64,000 nucleotides of DNA from CBDBUR01 sp965212075. GTDB taxonomy: Bacteria > Pseudomonadota > Alphaproteobacteria > JAPOUT01 > G958296285. The notes beneath the pieces were generated by a model. It was not told where the DNA came from and ran no database searches. It saw only the letters and a list, made by a program, of their open reading frames with translations. Below, piece by piece: positions 44,876 through 54,229 of this stretch; positions within the stretch are counted from its first letter, which is position 1, and each line of letters starts with the position of its first letter. The stretch lies in contig OZ243043.1 of NCBI GenBank assembly GCA_965212075.1, positions 744,001 to 808,000 of the forward strand. Reading direction: 5' to 3'. A program made the translations under genes and the position numbers.

Positions 44876-47800
44876 TTAATTCGGCGCATCCACTTTTACT
44901 TTTGCGTCTTTATTTGTTTTCTTTGGATTTGTTTTCTTTGGGCTCGTTCTCTTTGGATTTTTGGTTTTATCTTTGCGCCCCTCCTCAATGCCTTCTATGC
45001 CCGTTGTTTCTCCAAATTCAAAAAGCTGGCGCAAAATTCCCGGCGCAAGTGCAGAAAGAGGATTCACACTCACTTGCGGCGCATCCGCTGTGCCGTTGAT
45101 AGAAAAGGACACGCCAAAAATGCCCTCACCCTTTCGGTTGGTTAACAAAGTGCCAAGCCCGGGGATTGTCCCCAAAAAAGAATTGATAATATAAGCAGGC
45201 GTTAAAGTCCCATTGATGGCGATTTTGTGCGGCGGCTTATATTGATAAGCGCCGCGCAAAGAAAGACCCAGCGCCGTGCTAACTGCCCAGCCTTGATGGA
45301 ATAAAATCTGCTCCGGCGTGCGTGTGAAAGAAAGCTCCATCTTATTGAAAAAAACGCCCCGCCCACTGAACACATCCGCCAAACCGCCGAAAGACGCCGC
45401 CCCCAATATCTGGACAAATGTCGGCGTGCGGCTCATATGAAATTTATCAATGGTAATTTTTCCGGAAATCTCGCGCTTATCTTCAGACAGAACAGACGTC
45501 AAAAACATTTGCCCTCCCTGTAAATCTTGATAAAGCTCCAAGCCGCGCAAGATGGCACCCGCATCACCGGCTTTGAGCAGCAGCTGCCTTTTGTTATCGG
45601 CCTTTGGCGCTGACATCAAAAAATGCACAGCGGTCGCTTTCTTGCCGCTATGAACACGCCCCTGAATGTCAAAAGCGTTCACCTGAGAATCTTTGCGGTG
45701 AAGGCCAATTTTCACATCACGAAATTGCGTATCATTATATCCCACCACATGATCCACCAGCGCTTTGAGAAAAAGCTGAGGCTGGTCGCGCGGCGGCGAT
45801 TGAGGCCTGTCAGCCGCCGCCTCTCCCGACAGCCCAATATCTATATCGTGCAGATCCAGCCGTGCCAGACGAAGGTTCGCCATCAAAATACCGTCTGCAT
45901 TGCGCTGCATATCAAAACGCGCCGAATTCTTCTGGCGATTTCCTTCCTTCACGCGAATCATGGGGAATCGTGCAAGCGCGAGATTGCCTTTTTTATCCAG
46001 CTTCACCACGCCGCGCATCTTTATGCCGCCGCCGTTCACCGCAATATCGTTAAACGCAATGCCGTTTGGCCCCCAAAGAATGTTAAACCGCAGCGCGCTT
46101 TTTTCGTCCTTTTTTTTGTGCCAGCCCAAATGAGGCTGGAACAAAGATGACGACGTCAAATCAATGCCACCCTGTCCGACCGAAAATTCCTGCCCCGACT
46201 CATTGGATAATGCCACCAACATATGCGCCTCGCCATTCAGCGACAGCACATTGGCAAAATCAAGAGAGCGCAGCAAATCTTCATTGATTAACACATCAAG
46301 CTTCAGCTCAGATATGGTGCGGCCTGTATCGGCAAAACGTCCGCGATGGTTGACATGGGTCACCGCGCCGCCAAAACGCACATGTCCGTTAACCGCAAAG
46401 GCCTGCTCCGTCAGGCTGACAGATAAATCACCCGCATTCACCGGCACACGAAGGTTTTGAAACTCCAAAAACGTGGCCAAATTATTGACATCAATTTCAA
46501 TGTTAAAAGAAATGTCCCGATCAAGATCATCGCCGCGATGCAATTTCCCGCGATGCAATTTCCAATGAATGTCCGCCTTGATTTTTCCGGTGCCGCCATA
46601 GGCCGCGCCCAGCCAATATTTGGTTTTCAGGCGATTGTAAGGAAAACTATCCAGCCAGCGACCTAATATATTCGGCATGCCGCGCGCTTCAAAGTCAACC
46701 GCAGCACGAGTCTCTATGGCGCTGATGTCAGGTATTTCAAACAGAGTCTTTTGAACCACCAGCCTGTCTTGCCCCAAAAGAATATAGCCTTGCTTCACAT
46801 CACAGCGAAACAATGCGCCGCGCAAAAAACAGCGCCCTGCGGCATGCTGCAAGGGCGGCATATTTCTGAAATAAATCAGCCGCATGTCGGTGAAGTCTGC
46901 CTCAGCCGTGACATAACGAACTATATCCACATCAGACATATTATTTTTATCCGCCAGCGCTTCTTTAAGCGCTGCAAAATTGATGCGCCCCTTTAATCTT
47001 GATCTTTCTTTATCTCCTTCATCTTTATTTTCTTGAGGCCATTCAAACGAAAATTCATAAAACTCCACAATACCCTTTGTAAAATCAGCGCGCATATCCA
47101 AAAATATATTTTTCATCCTTGCCAGCGGTATGAAAAAAAGATGGCCAGAGATTCCCCCTTCTTGAACCTCCATCTGACTGCGCATAGAGCGGACAAGCCC
47201 GTCAGAAGACAGATCCAACTGAAAGCGTGTGCGCATATTGACATCAAGATCAACAAAAGATTCTAATTGCGGCATAATCGGTTCAAAAATGCGCGCGGGC
47301 AGCTGGTCGCTTCTTATATCTATGCGCGTCAAATCTTGATGCGGTGCCACCTTGCCGGTAAATTTTAACAGCTGAACATTTTCAGCCGTGCTGCCGATTT
47401 GCGCCTGCGCGCGAAACTCCGCCTCTTGTGATAAATAAGGACGCGATAAAGAAAAAGATATATCGCGGCTTTGCCATTGAATTTGATCTTTAGAATCAAG
47501 CACGACAATGCGCGCATCGCGCATATAGACGCCGCGCAAATAAAACAAAGACGCAACCCGCACTTTGATCGGAGACGCAAATAGCCGCGCAAAACTGCTC
47601 AATAAAACCGCAGACGTTTGTTGGGGTGTTTGTTGGACCGATGCGGCTAGGGGAGGTTCGCTGTCAAGCGTGTCTGGCCGCCGCCAATTGATCCGCGCGC
47701 CGGAAATCGCTAAACGCGACGGCGCCAGCTGCGCGGTAAGCAAGGCCGCCGTGCTCAAAGACACATCAACGCGCGCGAGCTGCGCGGTTATATCCTCATC

Positions 47801-48070
47801 TTCAGAGGTCAAAGCGACATTATGAAGCCGAATCAACGCAAACTCGCTGCCTTCAAGCCAAACGGCCTCTAGAGAGTCAATTTTCACATCAAAACCTGGA
47901 GATATCTGCGTGAGCATATCTTCAGCAAATGGCTTCAACGTCTCAGAAGAAATCCAGCCCTGCTGAAAAGCCCAGAAACCTAGTAAAAAAATACCCCCCA
48001 ACAGCGCAAGAAGCCCCGCGACAGCCTCAAAAGCCCACAATATAAGCCGGTAAGGCCTTATGCGCGGCAT
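44876..48070 (-). CDS. AsmA/YhdP-like envelope protein (DUF3971)
   Basis: 1064 residues. One N-terminal membrane helix (about residues 12-35), then a long beta-rich body with DUF3971- and AsmA-type repeats. E. coli YhdP, TamB and YdbH are such bridges moving phospholipid to the outer membrane; the same role is inferred here. Near the C-terminus VFFNKMELSFTRTPEQILFHQGWAVSTALGLSLRG is the AsmA-like C region. The tail is a repeat-derived Lys/Thr/Asn/Pro stretch, and KLHRGKLHRG arises from a 15-bp duplication at 46533-46562. Confidence 0.83.
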   Translation of the reverse strand: MPRIRPYRLILWAFEAVAGLLALLGGIFLLGFWAFQQGWISSETLKPFAEDMLTQISPGFDVKIDSLEAVWLEGSEFALIRLHNVALTSEDEDITAQLARVDVSLSTAALLTAQLAPSRLAISGARINWRRPDTLDSEPPLAASVQQTPQQTSAVLLSSFARLFASPIKVRVASLFYLRGVYMRDARIVVLDSKDQIQWQSRDISFSLSRPYLSQEAEFRAQAQIGSTAENVQLLKFTGKVAPHQDLTRIDIRSDQLPARIFEPIMPQLESFVDLDVNMRTRFQLDLSSDGLVRSMRSQMEVQEGGISGHLFFIPLARMKNIFLDMRADFTKGIVEFYEFSFEWPQENKDEGDKERSRLKGRINFAALKEALADKNNMSDVDIVRYVTAEADFTDMRLIYFRNMPPLQHAAGRCFLRGALFRCDVKQGYILLGQDRLVVQKTLFEIPDISAIETRAAVDFEARGMPNILGRWLDSFPYNRLKTKYWLGAAYGGTGKIKADIHWKLHRGKLHRGDDLDRDISFNIEIDVNNLATFLEFQNLRVPVNAGDLSVSLTEQAFAVNGHVRFGGAVTHVNHRGRFADTGRTISELKLDVLINEDLLRSLDFANVLSLNGEAHMLVALSNESGQEFSVGQGGIDLTSSSLFQPHLGWHKKKDEKSALRFNILWGPNGIAFNDIAVNGGGIKMRGVVKLDKKGNLALARFPMIRVKEGNRQKNSARFDMQRNADGILMANLRLARLDLHDIDIGLSGEAAADRPQSPPRDQPQLFLKALVDHVVGYNDTQFRDVKIGLHRKDSQVNAFDIQGRVHSGKKATAVHFLMSAPKADNKRQLLLKAGDAGAILRGLELYQDLQGGQMFLTSVLSEDKREISGKITIDKFHMSRTPTFVQILGAASFGGLADVFSGRGVFFNKMELSFTRTPEQILFHQGWAVSTALGLSLRGAYQYKPPHKIAINGTLTPAYIINSFLGTIPGLGTLLTNRKGEGIFGVSFSINGTADAPQVSVNPLSALAPGILRQLFEFGETTGIEGIEEGRKDKTKNPKRTSPKKTNPKKTNKDAKVKVDAPN
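44916..44960 (+). repeat. Three 15-bp units at the C-terminal end of the AsmA-like gene
   Basis: Units at 44916, 44931 and 44946 on the model gttttctttggattt. In the gene they code for repeated K-T-N-P-K five-residue units. Frame-preserving. Confidence 0.85.
46533..46562 (+). repeat. Exact 15-bp duplication within the AsmA-like gene
   Basis: ccgcgatgcaatttc occurs at 46533-46547 and again at 46548-46562 with no difference, giving KLHRGKLHRG in the protein. The perfect match suggests a recent event. Confidence 0.9.
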
Positions 48071-48111
48071 AGCATTATAGTCTTGATTTTCATCTGTTTT
48101 TCAGCCATTTA

Positions 48112-48140
48112 TTGACAGGCAATCTATCTTATCGTTTGAT
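48112..48140 (+). promoter_or_regulatory. Candidate promoter for the M23 peptidase-bactofilin pair
   Basis: TTGACA (48112-48117), 17 bases, TTTGAT (48135-48140), about 115 bases before the ATG at 48258. The -35 is perfect and the -10 fair. It lies in the divergent gap with the AsmA-like gene. Confidence 0.45.
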
Positions 48141-48257
48141 AATAGGTGATATTTACTAAAAATAAAAGATAACCGTACTAAATTATAAGGGGAAAATATT
48201 TTGGAGCCGGATCCGATTCTTGGATATTCGCACCTTTCGGCAGGAGAGACGAAAATC

Positions 48258-49814
48258 ATGGCGAATAAAATGCCGAAACAAAGCCGAGGCGTCTTGGCCT
48301 TCATAGGCCGGGGCTTCCTGCGCCTGCGTGATGTCGTAAGGCGGGTTTTTGCGCACCGCGAAGTTTTTGTGCGGCAAGGATCAGAAACAAAACACATGGT
48401 GCTTAATTCAAAAACTCAGGCGCAATTGCTGCTGGTCGGCGCGGGTTTGCTCGCTTGGTTTGCCTATAGCACAAGCGGCGCCATGATGGGCAAAACCTCC
48501 ACCCACGCCATGCAAGACAGACTCGCGGAAACACATAATGCCTATGAAAACCGCCTCGCCGATATGCAGGAAGAATATGAAGCCCTCAACCTGAAACTGA
48601 TCCTCGCCAAAAAAGAATTCAGCAGGATGACCGAAGAATTAAAAATTCGCCACGATCATCTCGCCGCTTTGATCGGCATGCAGGATCGCCTCGGCACAGC
48701 GTTAAAAAAACGCCGGAAAACAAATCGCGCCTTTGAAAGACAGGAGCTGAAAAAAAGCAAAAAGGGCAAACAAAGCTTTCTCACGCCATTGAGAAATAGC
48801 GACAGCACTTTCCTGACTTCACGCCCCGTTGGCGCGACCCACACCGTTTTTCCTGCTGTCAAAGCTTCTGATAGAAAAATTTCTGCCAGCAAAATTAAAG
48901 ATAAAAAATTATCCACAGCGTCCTCCGCGACGTTCCATGCACAGCACACAAGCGGCTTGCTCAATACCGGCAGCCCCGAAATCGACTCCATTGGCGCACA
49001 GCTTGCGGTCATTGACCAGAGACAGCGCGCGATCCTTGATCATCTGCATGAAAAGATCACGACGCAAACAGAAATTTATGAGCGGACATTTCACATCACA
49101 GAAGCCATTGAGCCCGATCTATTCGCCGAACGGATTTTCACAGCACAGCCGCTTGCAACAGAAGATGAAAAAAAACCCGGCGGCACGGGCGGACCTCTTC
49201 TGCCCATCGCTGAACCTAAGCAAGTTATCAAAAATAAAAACGACGTTCTGCACGCTTCAGCAGATTCCTTCATCCCGATCTCGCGCGATGTATTGCAAAA
49301 AGGCGAAACCCATTCTTTCCTGCGCGCACGCAAACAAATCAATCGCGTTCATCAGCACATCAAAAAGCTCACAACGCTTGATCAGTTAATTCGTCATCTG
49401 CCTCTCGCCAAGCCCATGCCCGCTTATTATGTGACCAGCGCATTCGGACCGCGCATTGATCCCTTTACACGCGAATGGGCTTTTCACAGCGGTGTTGATA
49501 TTGCGGGTCCGAAAAAAAGCAAAGTCCATGCGACTCTACCGGGAAAGGTCACCTTTGTCGGTCATGCGCGCGGTTATGGCAAAATGGTTGAAGTAGATCA
49601 TGGACACGGCATCAAAACACGCTACGGACATCTCGGACGCAGCAATGTCAAATTCGGACAAAATGTCACGTTTAAACAACATATCGGCCTGATGGGAAAT
49701 ACCGGACGCAGCACTGGAGACCATCTTCATTATGAAATCCTCGTTGATGATAAAACCTATGATCCTTGGAAATTTATAGAGGCAGGCAAATATGTTTTTG
49801 AAATCGTGGAATAA
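48258..49814 (+). CDS. M23 (LytM-type) peptidoglycan endopeptidase
   Basis: 518 residues from the ATG at 48258, after GGAGAGACG; a TTG start 19 codons upstream is less likely. One membrane helix (LLLVGAGLLAWFAYSTSG, near residue 65), a coiled coil (about 90-150), a low-complexity middle and a C-terminal M23 domain with zinc residues in FHSGVDIAG and HLHYE and the catalytic His in RYGHL. All ligands are present, so it should be active on cross-links. It overlaps the bactofilin gene by 23 bases; in Hyphomonas a bactofilin works with an M23 peptidase in cell-shape control. Confidence 0.93.
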   Translation: MANKMPKQSRGVLAFIGRGFLRLRDVVRRVFAHREVFVRQGSETKHMVLNSKTQAQLLLVGAGLLAWFAYSTSGAMMGKTSTHAMQDRLAETHNAYENRLADMQEEYEALNLKLILAKKEFSRMTEELKIRHDHLAALIGMQDRLGTALKKRRKTNRAFERQELKKSKKGKQSFLTPLRNSDSTFLTSRPVGATHTVFPAVKASDRKISASKIKDKKLSTASSATFHAQHTSGLLNTGSPEIDSIGAQLAVIDQRQRAILDHLHEKITTQTEIYERTFHITEAIEPDLFAERIFTAQPLATEDEKKPGGTGGPLLPIAEPKQVIKNKNDVLHASADSFIPISRDVLQKGETHSFLRARKQINRVHQHIKKLTTLDQLIRHLPLAKPMPAYYVTSAFGPRIDPFTREWAFHSGVDIAGPKKSKVHATLPGKVTFVGHARGYGKMVEVDHGHGIKTRYGHLGRSNVKFGQNVTFKQHIGLMGNTGRSTGDHLHYEILVDDKTYDPWKFIEAGKYVFEIVE

Positions 49815-50250
49815 AAAACAAAGCACACTGCCCAGCATCATCAGCAGTGATACCAAAATTAGCGGCGACATCATCTCGCAGGGTGAAGTGCAAATTGACG
49901 GCGAAGTCATCGGCAATATCCATGCGAGATTCTTGACGATTCATAAGCACGCGCACATCAAAGGCAATATCATCGCCGAAATGCTTGATCTGCATGGCCG
50001 CATCACAGGCAATGTCCAGGCGCATACCGTCCATATGCTGTCGCAAAGCCAGATTGAAGGCGATGTCATCCACGAACATATCGCCATTGAGGCTGGTGCC
50101 TTCATCAATGGCAAATGTCAGCGCCAGAACTTCACCTTCGCGCCGCCACCCCTAAGTGAGGCAAACGCGCAGGATAAAGCACAAGAAAAATCAGATTCAG
50201 ACACAGATAATGTCTATCAATATCCGGCTCATCAGGAAAATATTGCGTAA
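49792..50250 (+). CDS. Bactofilin (polymer-forming cytoskeletal protein)
   Basis: 152 residues. The central beta-helix domain is clear: SIISSDTKISGDIISQGEVQIDGEVIGNI with short repeating strands through about residue 110. N-terminal residues are short and basic; the C-terminal tail is polar. Bactofilins self-assemble without nucleotide and recruit cell-wall enzymes. It starts inside the peptidase gene, so the two are made together. An inverted repeat follows its stop. Confidence 0.93.
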   Translation: MFLKSWNKKQSTLPSIISSDTKISGDIISQGEVQIDGEVIGNIHARFLTIHKHAHIKGNIIAEMLDLHGRITGNVQAHTVHMLSQSQIEGDVIHEHIAIEAGAFINGKCQRQNFTFAPPPLSEANAQDKAQEKSDSDTDNVYQYPAHQENIA

Positions 50251-50252
50251 AT

Positions 50253-50285
50253 CCGCTTTACTGCCCTCTTACTGTGATAAAGCGG
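50253..50285. terminator. Inverted repeat at the bactofilin/prfB convergence
   Basis: CCGCTTTA (50253-50260) is an exact inverse of TAAAGCGG (50278-50285) with 17 bases between. It lies between the convergent ends and overlaps the end of prfB. There is no T run, so a bidirectional terminator is only a possibility. Confidence 0.35.
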
Positions 50286-51373
50286 CGGTCAAGAAATCAT
50301 CTAAATCTCCATCTAAAACCGCCTGAGGCTGGCCGCTTTGAACACCGGTGCGCATGTCTTTGACCATCTGGTAAGGCTGCAGCACATAAGAGCGAATCTG
50401 ATTGCCCCAGCCAATTTCGCCGCGCTCATCGGCTTGCGCCTGTTTGGCCTCAGCGCGGCGGCGGCGCTCAGCTTCATAAAGGCGCGCGCGCAGCATCGCC
50501 CATGCCGCAGCCCGATTCTTATGCTGCGAGCGCTCATTCTGGCACTGCACAACAATGCCGCTCGGCATATGGGTGATCCGCACCGCGCTGTCGGTCGTAT
50601 TGACGTGCTGCCCGCCTGCACCGCGCGCGCGATAGGTGTCAATACGCACATCGCGCTCATTGAGATCAATCTCAATCGCATCGTCAATCACCGGATAAAC
50701 GCCTATGCTCGCAAAGCTGGTATGGCGGCGCGCATTGGCATCAAAAGGCGAAATCCGCACAAGCCGATGAACCCCCGACTCACTCTTGAGCCAGCCATAG
50801 GCATTGGCGCCGATGATCTTCATAACAGAAGATTTGATCCCAGCCTCCTCGCCGCTGGTTTCTGAAATTAACGTGGTTTTCAATTGATGATCCTTCGCCC
50901 AGCGCAAATACATGCGCTGCAGCATCGCAGCCCAATCTTGACTCTCAGTGCCGCCGGCACCAGCGTGAATCTCAAGGTAGCAATCATTGCCGTCAACTGG
51001 ATCAGAGAAAAACGCTTCCCATTTATATTGAAGCGCCAAAGCCTGCAATTTTTTTAGCTCATCCAGACTTTCCCGCTCTAGCGCTTCGTCCTGTTCGCTG
51101 CGCGCAAATGCCAGCATCTCTTTGGCCTCGCGCAGGCCTGTTTCAAGAAGCGCGCAGCCATCCAACCGCTCCTGCAGGCGCGTTTGCTCTTGAAGCAGCT
51201 GCCGCGCTTTGCTGCCATCATTCCATAAATCGGGATTTTCGGTTTCAGCCTTCAGCGCGGCCAAGCGCTCGCCAGCTTTTTCAGCGTCAAAGACGCCCCC
51301 TTAGAAGAGACGCAATCTGTTCAATTTCAGCAAAAATCTCGTCATCTTCTTTTTCAATGATAACTTTATCCAT
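50269..51373 (-). CDS. prfB: Peptide chain release factor 2 (with +1 programmed frameshift)
   Basis: Translation starts at ATG (51371-51373), runs 28 codons to CTT then TGA (51287-51289), and continues in +1 frame with GAC as DAEKAGERLAALKAETE, giving 367 residues in all. The GGQ peptidyl-hydrolysis motif (GAGGQHVNTTDSAVR) is present; the frameshift lets RF2 control its own level at UGA. The start overlaps the stop of mrcA (TAATG). Read without the shift the gene seems to start at an internal TTG at 51264. Confidence 0.93.
51286..51303 (-). promoter_or_regulatory. prfB programmed +1 frameshift site
   Basis: On the coding strand AGG GGG CGT CTT TGA C: a Shine-Dalgarno-like AGGGGG, then the slippery CTT followed by the in-frame stop UGA C. 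RF2 shortage gives time for slippage, and the reading passes to GAC. This is the classical layout found in most bacterial prfB genes. Confidence 0.92.
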
Positions 51374-53940
51374 TAGTAAAGGCCTCCCGTGCCCGTCATG
51401 CTGTTATTTTCAGCATCAGAGCTGAATGCCGGGTCTTGACGGCCAAGCCGCGCGCCAACGCTGCCGGGTTCAGTGCCGATTTTAAAAGCTTCCCAAATCA
51501 CCTTGCCATCATTGACATTCGCCAATTTACCGGTTTTGCGGTCAATGCGCACGAGCGTAATGCCCGGCGGCACACGAAAAGGCTCTGATGAGCGTGCATT
51601 CTTTGCCCGCGCCATAAATTGCGAGAAAATCGGCGCCGCCACCTGCCCGCCGGTTTCATTCTTGCCGAGCGGCTGCGGCTGGTCAAAGCCGACATAAATT
51701 CCCACTACCAAATGCGGCGAAAATCCGACAAACCACGCATCGCGTTCTTTATTGGTGGTGCCAGTCTTGCCTGCGAGCGTTATGCCTTTCACTTTAGCGC
51801 GCCATCCGGTGCCGCGCTTCACGACGCCCTGCATCATAGACACGATCTGGTAGGCCGTCGGCGCGCTGATGATGCGACCGCGCGTATCGGCAAGCTGCGG
51901 CGGCTTTTGATTGCGCCATGTATCAGCGCTGCAATTTTGGCATCGGCGCCGGTCATGGCGGTAAATCGTGCGGCCAAGACGATCTTGAATGCGCTCAATC
52001 GTGAAAGGCTCAATCCGGTGGCCGCCATTCGCCAAAATTCCATAAGCCGCTGTCAGGCGCATCAGCGTCGTCTCTTCTGACCCCAGTGCTAGCGACAATT
52101 CCGGACGAATATCGGTGGCGAGACCAAATCTTTTGGCATAATCCATCACCGGCCCAAGCCCGATCTCATTGGTCAGATGGACGGTCATCAGATTGCGTGA
52201 CTGCTCCAATCCGCGCCGCAGCAAGGTCAAACCGCCAAATTTCCGGCTATAATTGCTCGGTTTCCATAAAAACTCCTCGCCGCGCTCGCTGACGAAAGGC
52301 GCGTCCATCACCCGCGAAATCGGCGTGAATCCCTGATCAAGCGCAGCCGCATAGACAAACGGCTTGATTGACGAACCGGGCTGGCGCCACGCCTGCGTCG
52401 CGCGATTGAACTCGCTGATCGCAAAGCTGAAGCCGCCGGTCATCGCCAGCACACGCCCTGAATGCGGATCCATCGCAATGATCCCCCCATTGATGCGCGG
52501 CAATTGACGCAGGCTGTATAAATTCATCCCCATGCGCGGATCAGGCGAAGGACGTTTGGCCAGCGGCTCCACATAAATGACATCACCTCTTTCCAGCACC
52601 TGTTTGGGATGTTTGACTCTTGGGCCTAAAGTGTTGTCGGCATATTGCTCGCGCGCCCACTGCATTTCATTAAGCGGAATAAATCCTTTTTGCGTGTTCA
52701 AAGACTCATTGCCTGCAGATCTGCGGCTTTGTTGAAAGTCAGCGCGATCAGGGCGCAAGCCAATCTCAACACCGCCGCGCTCCACTTTCAAAACAATCGC
52801 CAGACGCCAAGGATCAATATCACGCGGCGGATTCATCTTGTTCAGAATTGCCGGCCAGTAAGAATTCTCCGGAAGTTTGCGAATGGGGCCGCGCCAGCCA
52901 TGACGGCGATCATAAGCCGAAAGCCCGTCGCGTAAAGCATCATAGGTGGCCTTTTGCAGCTCCGTGTTCAAGGTTGAGCGAATCGTCAATCCGCCTTGAT
53001 AAAGCGGCTTTTTGCCGAAAAGCTTTTTCGTTGTGCGGCGCACATCTTCGCTGAAATAGGCCCAGCGCTTATCCGCGCGCGCGCGCTGCGGGGGAACCGG
53101 AATTTCCTGCGCGGCGGCAATTCGTCTTTGCTCGTCTGTCAGATAGCCCTCTTCCTGCATGCGCCGCAAAACATAATTGCGCCGCGCCACCGCGCGATCA
53201 TATTCGCGCACCGGATGATAATTGTTTGGCCCCTTGGGCAGAGCCGCCAAATAAGCCATCTCAGACAAAGTCAGCTCACTCAGCGCTTTGCCAAAATAAT
53301 TCAGCGCCGCCGATGCCACGCCATAAGAACTCAGCCCAAAATAAATTTCATTGACGTAAAGCTCCATGATCTTTTCTTTGGACAAAACGCGCTCAATGCG
53401 CAAAGCAAGCAGCGCCTCTTTGATTTTGCGCTCCAGCTTGACCCTTTGCGACAGCAAAAAATTACGCGCGACTTGCTGCGTGATCGTTGAGCCGCCAATG
53501 AGCCGCCGCCCATCAAGCAGGCGCGGGACATTCATCACCATCGCGCGCGCAATCCCGCTCAGGTCCACGCCCGGATGCTGCCAATAAGACTTATCCTCCG
53601 CAGCCACAAAGGCGGCAATCAATAAAGGGGGAACCTCCTGATACGGCACAAAAAGGCGATGCTGTTTGGCATATTCCGCAAGCAAAGTGCCATCAGCAGC
53701 ATAAATGCGCGTCATCACCGCAGGCTCATAATTGGTCAGATGTTCATAATCGGGCAGATCGGCATTCATGCGCCACACAAGGCCTAAAACGATAAGACCC
53801 AACACCAGACCCATCACCGTGCCGACTATGCTCAGCCAGCCCAGCAGCATCAAAAAAACCCGACGCCGACGCGCGCGCCAGCGCACAAAAATCCCGTCCA
53901 GCCTCTCAAGCCGAAGAACACGGATCAGCCAAAGCAACAT
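51373..53940 (-). CDS. mrcA: Penicillin-binding protein 1A (bifunctional)
   Basis: 855 residues from the ATG at 53940 (MLLWLIRVLRLERLD); the frame stays open through the upstream 15-bp repeats (to 54048), so up to 36 further residues are possible. One membrane helix (about 30-55), GT51 domain with catalytic Glu in AAEDKSYWQHPGVD, and the transpeptidase with SSIK (PGSSIKPFVY), SRN and KTGT. It builds glycan strands and cross-links them. Its stop overlaps the prfB start; the upstream amidase is on the same strand. Confidence 0.95.
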   Translation of the reverse strand: MLLWLIRVLRLERLDGIFVRWRARRRRVFLMLLGWLSIVGTVMGLVLGLIVLGLVWRMNADLPDYEHLTNYEPAVMTRIYAADGTLLAEYAKQHRLFVPYQEVPPLLIAAFVAAEDKSYWQHPGVDLSGIARAMVMNVPRLLDGRRLIGGSTITQQVARNFLLSQRVKLERKIKEALLALRIERVLSKEKIMELYVNEIYFGLSSYGVASAALNYFGKALSELTLSEMAYLAALPKGPNNYHPVREYDRAVARRNYVLRRMQEEGYLTDEQRRIAAAQEIPVPPQRARADKRWAYFSEDVRRTTKKLFGKKPLYQGGLTIRSTLNTELQKATYDALRDGLSAYDRRHGWRGPIRKLPENSYWPAILNKMNPPRDIDPWRLAIVLKVERGGVEIGLRPDRADFQQSRRSAGNESLNTQKGFIPLNEMQWAREQYADNTLGPRVKHPKQVLERGDVIYVEPLAKRPSPDPRMGMNLYSLRQLPRINGGIIAMDPHSGRVLAMTGGFSFAISEFNRATQAWRQPGSSIKPFVYAAALDQGFTPISRVMDAPFVSERGEEFLWKPSNYSRKFGGLTLLRRGLEQSRNLMTVHLTNEIGLGPVMDYAKRFGLATDIRPELSLALGSEETTLMRLTAAYGILANGGHRIEPFTIERIQDRLGRTIYRHDRRRCQNCSADTWRNQKPPQLADTRGRIISAPTAYQIVSMMQGVVKRGTGWRAKVKGITLAGKTGTTNKERDAWFVGFSPHLVVGIYVGFDQPQPLGKNETGGQVAAPIFSQFMARAKNARSSEPFRVPPGITLVRIDRKTGKLANVNDGKVIWEAFKIGTEPGSVGARLGRQDPAFSSDAENNSMTGTGGLY

Positions 53941-53945
53941 CTTAT

Positions 53946-54031
53946 TTATTCCTAACACCTTTATTCCTAACACCTTTATTCCTAACACCTTTATTCCTAA
54001 CGCCTTTATTCCTAACGCCTTTATTCCTAAC
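53946..54031 (-). repeat. Six 15-bp repeats with Shine-Dalgarno cores before mrcA
   Basis: On the mrcA strand the block GTTAGGAATAA recurs six times at a period of 15 bases (starting on the plus strand at 53946, 53961, 53976, 53991, 54006, 54021). Each unit has an AGGA core and most units place GTG about 6 bases after it; the last AGGA is 8 bases from ATG at 53940. The unit length keeps frame, so the block could also be translated as LGIKV repeats. Confidence 0.9.
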
Positions 54032-54229
54032 ACCAGGGTCTGTTTCAAACTCCTTATCAGAGTCCATAAATGTTTCCGAGTTTCCCCAGAAGCCTTTATA
54101 GACTACTCCAATATAACAGAAAATTTGCCATCACATAAAGAGTTTCGGAAGGATTGAGAAAGAATCTGGCATCAAATTATTAAATTTCAATTCTTTTTTA
54201 TGATTTTTTGTTGAACACGCGCCACTTGC

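Noticed and set aside
53946..54031. CRISPR array
   Set aside because: Units are 15 bp, contiguous with no spacers, and no cas genes are near.
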